The notes under the pieces: generated by a model
Told to the model about the DNA's origin: nothing
Databases searched by the model: none
What the model saw: only the letters and a program-made list of their open reading frames with translations
Assembly (NCBI GenBank): GCA_030153205.1
Contig: JASLHV010000170.1
Location: forward strand, 1 to 5,161
Direction of reading: 5' to 3'
Source of the DNA: Roseiarcus sp.
GTDB lineage: Bacteria; Pseudomonadota; Alphaproteobacteria; Rhizobiales; Beijerinckiaceae
DNA length: 5,161 nt
Shown here: positions 1 through 5,161 of the stretch, in pieces
Position numbering within the stretch: the first letter of the stretch is position 1
Layout of the letters: every line of letters begins with the position of its first letter
Translations under genes and position numbers: made by a program

Positions 1-70
1 ACGCCGCAGATCGTCCCCGATCCGGCCGCAAAGCGCCGATCAACTGCCGTCTCGGGCGATGGCGTCGTTC

Positions 71-77
71 GGAGGGG
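71..77 (+). promoter_or_regulatory. ribosome binding site of the small envelope-type gene
   Basis: GGAGGGG lies a few bases before the ATG at 82, at good Shine-Dalgarno spacing. It decides the start of the first gene, because that reading frame is open all the way to the left edge of the window and the frame alone cannot fix the start. Confidence 0.6.
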
Positions 78-81
78 TGCA

Positions 82-561
82 ATGCGGAGTTTGATTGCGG
101 GTTTGGCGCGTCAGAGTCTTGTCGCCGCCGGATTGAGCGCGCTTGTCGTCGGCGCCGTCCTTGCGGCGCGGCCAAGTCACAACCGGGCGGCCCTCGCGGC
201 CGATGGGTCCCTCGACAAGCCGATTTTGGCGAAAGCGATCGTCACCGCCGCGCAGCCAGCGGCAGCGGCGATGGTCGCGACATCAGAGCCGCAGCCCGCG
301 TCAGCGGCCGCTTCATTGACGCCAGCGGCGAAGGCGCCGGAACTGAGGAAACCCGCGCGGCAAGCTTGCGCCGCGCCTTGCGGCAAGGCCGTCGCGGCGC
401 CTCATCCGCGGGCTGCGGCGACCGCGCCAGAACCGGTCGTCGTCGCCTCGGCCGCCCCTGTTCAACAGGCCGATCCGCCGTCGCCGAGCTTGCGGAAGCG
501 GCTATTCGCGCCGGTCGGCTTTATCCGCCAAAATGTCGTCCGCCTGATCCAGTGGCTCTGA
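82..561 (+). CDS. hypothetical Ala/Pro-rich membrane-anchored or exported protein
   Basis: I do not recognise a family for this 159-residue protein. The N-terminus looks like a signal peptide or membrane anchor: Arg2 and Arg10 precede a hydrophobic stretch at about residues 11-29. Residues 36-133 are low-complexity, rich in Ala, Pro, Val and Gln, and probably unstructured, with one CAAPC motif (Cys96 and Cys100). The last 26 residues change character: a basic patch (LRKRLF) is followed by a possibly amphipathic helix ending in VVRLIQWL. Such a layout suits an inner-membrane protein with a periplasmic linker, but that is inference. The ATG was chosen for its strong ribosome site and because the signal-like segment starts right there. 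Sequence 1-81 is open in this frame, so a longer protein cannot be fully excluded. The gene converges on the FAD oxidoreductase with only 9 bases between the stops and no evident terminator. Confidence 0.65.
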   Translation: MRSLIAGLARQSLVAAGLSALVVGAVLAARPSHNRAALAADGSLDKPILAKAIVTAAQPAAAAMVATSEPQPASAAASLTPAAKAPELRKPARQACAAPCGKAVAAPHPRAAATAPEPVVVASAAPVQQADPPSPSLRKRLFAPVGFIRQNVVRLIQWL

Positions 562-570
562 ACGCGAACG

Positions 571-1752
571 TCAAATGACGTTGCGCTCGAGAAGCGGGCG
601 ATTGCCGGCGATACGGTCAAAGGCGAAGGGTGTGAGATCGAGCGTCGCATAGCGGCCGTCGACGATGAGTTCGGCGAGGCCGCGTCCGATCGCCGGCGAT
701 TGCTGAATGCCGTGGCCCGAAAAACCGGCGGCCAGATAAGCATTTGCGAGATTTCCCAACCTGCCGACGATCGCGTTGTGATCGAAAATGTTGAGATCGT
801 AATGGCAGGCCCAGGCGCGGCCGGGCTTCAGGCTTTCGAACGCCGGAATGCGGGTCGCCATGGCCGGCCAGATGATCTCGTCGAACTGCGACCAGACGAC
901 GTCGAAATCGTCGCTGTCGGGATCGTCGGATTCCGGCGGTGAAACGCCGCAGACATAGCCCTCGCCCTCCGGCCGCACATAGACGCCTGTCGTATCGATC
1001 ACCAGCGGAAAGGGCGACGGGCGCTCCTTCGCCGTGAAGACGAAGACGCAGCGCTTGCGTCTTCGAACCGGGATGTCGACGTCCATCATCGCGGCGAGCT
1101 TGGTCGCGCCGGCCGCGCCCGCGGTATTGACGAAGGCGCCGCAGGCGATGCGTTCGCCGCTGGCCAGACGTACTGCGACGACGCGGGCGCCTTCGCGTTC
1201 GACGCCGACGATTGCGTCTTCGCGATAGACGGCGCCCAGGCTGCGCGCTTTGCGACGGAAGGCCTGCATCAATGTATAGCCGTCGAACCAGCCTTCGTTG
1301 CTGCGCCCCCAGGCGCCGAGCGTCACGCCGTCGAGACTGAGAAAGGGAAAACGCGCTGCCAAAGCCGCATAATCCAAGAGGAGTATGTCCGCGCCCTCGG
1401 CTTTTTGCGCGACATGATTCTGGGTAAGGATAGGCGCGCCGGCTTCGCCGGCGAGATAGAGGTAGCCGCTCTCCTTGAAGGATAGTTCAGGTACGACGTC
1501 GTCGACCGCCAGCGTTTGCCTGGCGTTGCGCAGGAACGATGCGCCGAAAAGCCCGATCTTAATGTTGATCGACGTCGAAAATTGCTGACGAATCGAACTG
1601 AGCGACAAAGCGCTGGCGGCGCGTTGATAGGTCATGTCTGGGTCGACGACCAGGACGCGACCAGAAAAACCGGGGTGCGAAGCAAGGTGGTAGGCGGTCG
1701 AGGAGCCCATCACGGCGCCGCCGCCGATGACGACGTCGAAAGATTCGCTCAT
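571..1752 (-). CDS. FAD-dependent oxidoreductase, FOXRED1-like (DAO family)
   Basis: This 393-residue flavoprotein has the D-amino acid oxidase/sarcosine oxidase fold, which oxidises C-N bonds of amines or amino acids. The FAD-binding start is VVIGGGAVMGSS (residues 7-18), and Asp37 in VLVVDPD ends the second strand where Glu is usual. Further landmarks are RQQFS (55-59), ASFLRN (71-76), NEGWFDG (152-158), VNTAGA (208-213), YDLNIFDHNAIVG (318-330) and AGFSGHGIQQSPAIGRG (342-358). Compared from memory with human FOXRED1, nearly every landmark has a counterpart in the same order, including the substrate-side QQFS, EGWFD and GFSGHG blocks and a tail ending in N-x-I. FOXRED1 is a mitochondrial complex I assembly factor; the bacterial substrate is unknown. 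There is no signal peptide, so the protein is probably cytoplasmic. The start is fixed because the FAD motif begins at residue 7, yet no good Shine-Dalgarno precedes it. It may otherwise be annotated as a sarcosine oxidase beta-like protein. Confidence 0.93.
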   Translation of the reverse strand: MSESFDVVIGGGAVMGSSTAYHLASHPGFSGRVLVVDPDMTYQRAASALSLSSIRQQFSTSINIKIGLFGASFLRNARQTLAVDDVVPELSFKESGYLYLAGEAGAPILTQNHVAQKAEGADILLLDYAALAARFPFLSLDGVTLGAWGRSNEGWFDGYTLMQAFRRKARSLGAVYREDAIVGVEREGARVVAVRLASGERIACGAFVNTAGAAGATKLAAMMDVDIPVRRRKRCVFVFTAKERPSPFPLVIDTTGVYVRPEGEGYVCGVSPPESDDPDSDDFDVVWSQFDEIIWPAMATRIPAFESLKPGRAWACHYDLNIFDHNAIVGRLGNLANAYLAAGFSGHGIQQSPAIGRGLAELIVDGRYATLDLTPFAFDRIAGNRPLLERNVI

Positions 1753-1812
1753 CGGGCGACCGCCGCATTTTCGACTTGCGGCCGGAAGGCGTGATTTGCA
1801 CTCGCTCGCATC

Positions 1813-1821
1813 TGGTATAAG
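1813..1821 (+). promoter_or_regulatory. candidate extended -10 promoter for the SDR gene
   Basis: TGGTATAAG matches the extended -10 pattern TGnTATAAT at all but the last base. A -35-like TTGCAC lies at 1796-1801, but the 14-base spacer is too short for normal sigma-70 geometry, so the extended -10 would have to carry recognition. Transcription would begin near 1828, leaving a leader of about 25 bases that contains the ribosome site. It sits in the 99-base divergent gap. I found no convincing promoter facing the minus-strand oxidoreductase. Confidence 0.5.
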
Positions 1822-1835
1822 CGCCTTGTCGAGTT

Positions 1836-1842
1836 AGGGGAG
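1836..1842 (+). promoter_or_regulatory. ribosome binding site of the SDR gene
   Basis: AGGGGAG lies 9 bases before the ATG at 1852, separated by an A/T-rich spacer. Together with the Rossmann motif beginning about ten residues in, it fixes the start. Confidence 0.65.
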
Positions 1843-1851
1843 AATATTTTC

Positions 1852-2634
1852 ATGACGCGTCTAGCCGGAAAAACCGCCGTCGTCACCGGGGCGGCCAATG
1901 GGATCGGCCTCGCCTGCGCGAAACGCTTCGCGGCCGATGGCGCGGCGGTGGCGCTCGGCGACATTAACGCCGAAGCGGGCGAAGCCGCCGCCAAGGCGCT
2001 GCGAGAACAAGGCGCGCGGGCGATATTCGTCGAGACGGACGTCACCCAGCGCGCCGCCATCGCGGGGCTTGTCGACCGCGCCGTGCGCGAATTCGGCAGC
2101 CTCGACGTCATGCTAAATAACGCCGGCGTCGCGTTGAACGCGTCCGTACTCGAAATGAGCGACGAGACTTTCGACAAGGTTCTTTCGATCAACCTGCGTT
2201 CGGCTTTTATCGGCACGCAGCTCGCCGCGCGCCAGATGATCGCCGAAAAGCACGCCGGCGTCATTATCAGCATGTCGTCGGTCAATGCGCTGCTCGCGAT
2301 ACCGGGTCTTGCCGCCTATGCCTGCACCAAGGGCGCGCTGAACCAGCTCACCAAAGTCGCCGCGATCGAACTTGCGCCGCATAACATTCGCGTCGTCGCG
2401 ATCGGGCCGGGCACGATCCTGACCGACCTCGCCAAGAAAGCAGTGTTGAGCGACGACGCCGCGCGTAAGCGCATTCTTGCGCGCACGCCGATCGGACGCG
2501 CCGGCGAACCTGAGGAGGTCGCCTCGGTCGCTTCGTTCCTCGCGAGCGATGACGCCTCTTACATCACGGGTCAGACGATCTATCCCGACGGCGGCAGGCT
2601 CGCCCTTAATTATACGGTGCCGACGCCGGACTGA
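1852..2634 (+). CDS. classical SDR family NAD(P)-dependent oxidoreductase
   Basis: This 260-residue protein is a short-chain dehydrogenase/reductase of usual length, a soluble enzyme that interconverts alcohols and carbonyls with a nicotinamide cofactor. Visible motifs are the cofactor glycine pattern TGAANGIG (residues 12-19), Asp37 at the end of the second strand (favouring NAD(H) over NADP(H) by family rule), DV at 63-64, NNAG (89-92), Asn114, and the catalytic set Ser143, Tyr156 and Lys160 in YACTK. GPGTILTD (185-192) is the usual loop after the fifth strand, and GQTIYPDGG near the end is the typical C-terminal signature. After it comes a short extra tail, RLALNYTVPTPD, which may mark a subfamily. 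The substrate cannot be read from sequence. Annotation pipelines may call it 3-oxoacyl-ACP reductase or glucose dehydrogenase, neither of which is supported here. It is divergent from the FOXRED1-like gene and lies 62 bases before rph. Confidence 0.95.
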   Translation: MTRLAGKTAVVTGAANGIGLACAKRFAADGAAVALGDINAEAGEAAAKALREQGARAIFVETDVTQRAAIAGLVDRAVREFGSLDVMLNNAGVALNASVLEMSDETFDKVLSINLRSAFIGTQLAARQMIAEKHAGVIISMSSVNALLAIPGLAAYACTKGALNQLTKVAAIELAPHNIRVVAIGPGTILTDLAKKAVLSDDAARKRILARTPIGRAGEPEEVASVASFLASDDASYITGQTIYPDGGRLALNYTVPTPD

Positions 2635-2685
2635 CCTCTTTCTTGCGTGAGGCCGCCTCCGGCGCTAGGTCTGGCGTCGTCCAGC

Positions 2686-2692
2686 GGGGAAG
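2686..2692 (+). promoter_or_regulatory. ribosome binding site that sets the rph start
   Basis: GGGGAAG lies 4 bases before the ATG at 2697 (6 bases counted from GGGGA). It favours this ATG over an in-frame TTG at 2643, which would add 18 residues not expected in the family. Confidence 0.6.
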
Positions 2693-2696
2693 ATCG

Positions 2697-3410
<714 letters not shown>

Positions 3411-3431
3411 GTCGCGCAAAACCGGCCGCGT

Positions 3432-3460
3432 TTGATCGGCATGCGCTGCGGGCCTATCCT
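3432..3460 (+). promoter_or_regulatory. candidate sigma-70 promoter for the D-lactate dehydrogenase gene
   Basis: TTGATC (3432-3437) and TATCCT (3455-3460) are separated by exactly 17 bases, and each matches the consensus hexamer at 4 of 6 positions. A start site about 7 bases downstream would fall near 3467, giving a very short leader. The -10 box overlaps the upstream arm of the hairpin at 3457-3475. Hexamers of this quality occur by chance, so the support is moderate and comes mostly from the spacing and position. Confidence 0.4.
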
Positions 3461-3475
3461 CCTGAGTTCGGAGGA
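3457..3475 (+). promoter_or_regulatory. hairpin sequestering the ribosome binding site of the D-lactate dehydrogenase gene
   Basis: TCCTCC (3457-3462) and GGAGGA (3470-3475) are perfect complements separated by a 7-base loop. GGAGGA is the Shine-Dalgarno sequence for the GTG start at 3484, so pairing would cover it. The arm exists only in RNA that begins upstream of 3457, for example read-through from rph; RNA from the candidate local promoter would lack it. A role in translation control is inference. Confidence 0.45.
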
Positions 3476-3483
3476 AACCGCCT

Positions 3484-4923
3484 GTGAACGACGCATCGCC
3501 TACGCCTTTCTCCACTCATCTGCGCCGCCGCGACGGCAAACTCGCGCCAGAAGCCGTCGAAGCGCTGAAGCACGATCTCGCCTCCCGTTTCGGCAATAAG
3601 CTCGTCACGTCTCAGGCCGTTCGCGAGCAACATGGTCACACATTGACCTGGACGGCGAACCAACCGCCCGACGCCGTGGTCTTCGCGGAGACGACGGAAG
3701 ACGTCGTCGAGACGGTCAAGCTCTGCGCCAAGCATGACGCGCCGGTCATCGCTTTCGGGACGGGCACTTCGCTGGAAGGCCATCTCAATGCGCCGCATGG
3801 CGGCGTTTCGATCGACTTTTCGCGGATGAACCGCGTCATCGAAGTTCACGCCGAGGATCTCGATTGCGTCGTCGAGCCGGGCATCACGCGAAAGACGCTC
3901 AACGAGCACTTGCGCGACACGGGCCTGTTCTTTCCGATCGATCCGGGCGCCGACGCCTCGATCGGCGGCATGGCGGCGACCCGCGCCTCCGGCACCAACG
4001 CGGTGCGTTACGGCACGATGAAGGACAATGTCGTCGCATTGAAAGTCGTCACCGCAGAGGGCGAGATGATCACGACCGCGACCAGGGCAAAAAAATCCTC
4101 GGCGGGGTACGATCTGACGCGCCTTTTCGTCGGCTCGGAAGGCACGCTCGGCGTCATCACGGAGATTACGCTGCGCCTCTACGGCGTTCCGGAGGCGATG
4201 GCGGCCGGTCATTGCCCGTTCAAGAGCGTACGCGGCGCCTGCGACGCCGTGATCGCGACGATCCAGTCCGGCATTCCGGTCGCGCGGATCGAATTGCTCG
4301 ACGCCTTGCAAGTCAAAGCCTGCAACGCTTATTCGAAACTCTCGCTGCCCGAGACGCCGATGCTATTCGTGGAGTTCCACGGCTCGCAGGCGAGCGTCGC
4401 CGAGCAATCTGAGCGTTTCGGCGAGATCGCGGTGGAATTCGGCGGTGGACCTTTCGCCTGGGCGACGAAACCCGAAGAGCGGACCAAGCTCTGGCAGGCC
4501 CGTCACGACGTCTATTGGGCGACGCTGCCCTTGCGGCCGGGCGCAAAAGTATTTGCGACCGATGTCTGCGTGCCGATCTCGCGTCTCGCCGATTGCGTCG
4601 AAGCGACCCAGCGCGATATCGAGGAAAGCGGGCTCATCGCGCCGATCGTCGGCCATGTCGGCGACGGCAATTTTCATACGAGCCCGTTGATCGACGTGAA
4701 TGACCCGGCCGACCTCGCCCGCGGCGAGGCCTTCTCCAGCCGTCTCGTCCATCGCGCCTTGGAAATGGGCGGCACATGTACTGGAGAACATGGCGTCGGC
4801 CAGAAGAAGGCGGCCTATCTCGAAGAGGAGCATCCTGCCGCCACACTGGATTTCATGCGGCGCGTGAAGCTGGCGTTCGATCCGCGCAATTTGATGAACC
4901 CGGGGAAGATTTTCAGGGAGTGA
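3484..4923 (+). CDS. FAD-linked D-lactate dehydrogenase (cytochrome), LDHD/GlcD family
   Basis: This 479-residue flavoenzyme oxidises D-lactate or related D-2-hydroxyacids and in this family passes electrons to cytochrome c or the quinone/respiratory chain. The N-terminal FAD_binding_4 domain spans about 60-235, with the loop FGTGTSLEGH (91-100), VVEPGITRKTLN (128-139), DPGADASIGGMAATRASG (152-169) and RYGTMKDN (174-181), followed by SSAGYDLTRLFVGSEGTLG. The C-terminal FAD-oxidase domain holds GHVGDGNFH (390-398), TCTGEHGVG (431-439) and the closing NPGKIF. Blocks such as PVARIELLDA, LFVEFHGSQ and ATDVCVPISRL resemble human LDHD more than glycolate oxidase subunit GlcD; no GlcE or GlcF partner is present, which fits a single-subunit enzyme. 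There is no signal peptide or membrane segment. The start is GTG, with GGAGGA 8 bases before it. It follows rph after 73 bases. The exact 2-hydroxyacid substrate is not shown by the sequence. Confidence 0.92.
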   Translation: MNDASPTPFSTHLRRRDGKLAPEAVEALKHDLASRFGNKLVTSQAVREQHGHTLTWTANQPPDAVVFAETTEDVVETVKLCAKHDAPVIAFGTGTSLEGHLNAPHGGVSIDFSRMNRVIEVHAEDLDCVVEPGITRKTLNEHLRDTGLFFPIDPGADASIGGMAATRASGTNAVRYGTMKDNVVALKVVTAEGEMITTATRAKKSSAGYDLTRLFVGSEGTLGVITEITLRLYGVPEAMAAGHCPFKSVRGACDAVIATIQSGIPVARIELLDALQVKACNAYSKLSLPETPMLFVEFHGSQASVAEQSERFGEIAVEFGGGPFAWATKPEERTKLWQARHDVYWATLPLRPGAKVFATDVCVPISRLADCVEATQRDIEESGLIAPIVGHVGDGNFHTSPLIDVNDPADLARGEAFSSRLVHRALEMGGTCTGEHGVGQKKAAYLEEEHPAATLDFMRRVKLAFDPRNLMNPGKIFRE

Positions 4924-4940
4924 GATGAGCGTTCCGGCGG

Positions 4941-5089
4941 GCGCCCTCCCCTGTGTAGCGAAGCGGAACGGGGGGAGGGAACCATGCGAAGCATGGCGGA
5001 CGGGCTTGCGGCGGCGGCGGATAATTTTCGAGGGCGTACCCCCTCCACCGCGCTTCGCGCGGTCCCCCTCCCCCGCTGCGCAGGGGAGG
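4941..5089. repeat. composite intergenic palindrome with four hairpins in mirrored order
   Basis: The 176-base gap between two convergent genes is filled by a structured GC-rich element. Left outer hairpin: CCCTCCCC (4944-4951) pairs with GGGGAGGG (4972-4979). Left inner: CCATGC (4982-4987) pairs with GCATGG (4991-4996) around a GAA loop. Right inner: ACCGCGC (5047-5053) pairs with GCGCGGT (5057-5063) around a TTC loop. Right outer: CCTCCCC (5067-5073) pairs with GGGGAGG (5083-5089). The two halves are also inverted copies of each other: CCTCCCCTG at 4945-4953 recurs in reverse at 5081-5089, and GGGGGAGGG at 4971-4979 recurs in reverse at 5066-5074. This resembles REP/BIME-type or miniature mobile palindromes found between genes of alphaproteobacteria. 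No T-run follows a stem, so a classic intrinsic terminator is not evident, though it could still stop transcription from both sides. Confidence 0.75.
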
Positions 5090-5099
5090 ATGAGAGCGC

Positions 5100-5161
5100 T
5101 TATTTCGCCTGCTTAACTTCGTCCTCGTAAAGCTTTTTGATCTTCTCCAAATCAACCGTGG
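5100..5161 (-). CDS. C-terminal end of an unidentified protein (partial)
   Basis: Reading leftwards from the window edge, one minus-strand frame gives TVDLEKIKKLYEDEVKQAK followed by a TAA stop at 5100-5102. The 19 residues are charged, Lys/Glu-rich and would form a helix. The codon use and lower GC are plausible for a real gene end, and the stop coincides with the edge of the palindromic element, as expected for a convergent neighbour of the D-lactate dehydrogenase gene. Too little is visible to name a family; a helical tail like this occurs in many unrelated proteins. The rest of the gene lies to the right of the window. Confidence 0.55.
   Translation of the reverse strand, partial: TVDLEKIKKLYEDEVKQAK

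Noticed and set aside
1749..2285. Minus-strand open frame (178 codons) overlapping the SDR gene
   Set aside because: It is opposite a strongly conserved SDR and has a Ser/Ala/Arg-rich composition without recognisable motifs.
2643..2671. TTGCGT-N17-TAGGTC as a promoter for rph
   Set aside because: The -10 hexamer is poor and the only support is spacing; read-through from the SDR promoter is at least as likely.
2643..2696. TTG start adding 18 residues to RNase PH
   Set aside because: The added residues do not belong to the family, and the ATG at 2697 has a ribosome site and the expected N-terminal sequence.
3417..3434. Imperfect palindrome just after the rph stop as a terminator
   Set aside because: Only CAAA/TTTG and a CGGCCG core pair, with mismatches between them and no T-run after it.
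3454..4311. Long minus-strand open frame (285 codons) inside the D-lactate dehydrogenase gene
   Set aside because: It lies opposite a clearly conserved enzyme. Its Arg/Asp-rich translation shows no family motif, and long antisense frames are common in GC-rich DNA.
4925..5116. Short open frames on both strands across the palindromic element
   Set aside because: They are Arg/Pro-rich translations of an inverted repeat, with no ribosome site and no coding character.

Overview
The window looks like a chromosomal segment of a GC-rich alphaproteobacterium, probably of the Hyphomicrobiales (methanotroph or Beijerinckia-like lineages would fit). This rests on the strongly GC-biased third codon positions, an RNase PH whose opening residues are of the alphaproteobacterial type, and a composite GC-rich palindrome of the kind scattered between genes in that class. 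It is a mostly housekeeping and metabolic neighbourhood. I see no phage, transposase, CRISPR, toxin-antitoxin, defence or secretion genes, and no RNA genes.

Layout from left to right. (1) Positions 82-561, plus strand: a small Ala/Pro-rich envelope-type protein of unknown function. (2) Positions 571-1752, minus strand, convergent with the first gene across a 9-base gap: an FAD-dependent oxidoreductase of the DAO fold that closely resembles the mitochondrial complex I assembly factor FOXRED1. (3) Positions 1852-2634, plus strand, divergent from gene 2 across 99 bases that carry an extended -10 promoter: a classical short-chain dehydrogenase/reductase. (4) Positions 2697-3410: ribonuclease PH (rph). 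(5) Positions 3484-4923: an FAD-linked D-lactate dehydrogenase (cytochrome) resembling human LDHD, with a GTG start and a ribosome binding site that can be covered by a hairpin. (6) Positions 4941-5089: a four-hairpin composite palindrome. (7) Positions 5100-5161, minus strand: the last 19 residues of an unidentified gene.

How the genes may work together. Genes 3, 4 and 5 point the same way with gaps of 62 and 73 bases, so read-through is possible, but their functions (redox metabolism and tRNA 3'-end trimming) do not form an obvious pathway. Genes 2 and 5 are both flavoproteins whose nearest well-known relatives sit in mitochondria and feed or build the respiratory chain. That suggests a respiratory or 2-hydroxyacid/amine oxidation theme, but this is inference. 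The most useful observations are the FOXRED1-like bacterial protein, the arrangement at the D-lactate dehydrogenase start where a candidate promoter overlaps one arm of the ribosome-site hairpin, the composite palindrome, and rph sitting outside its common neighbourhood. I did not find a clearly new biological system.
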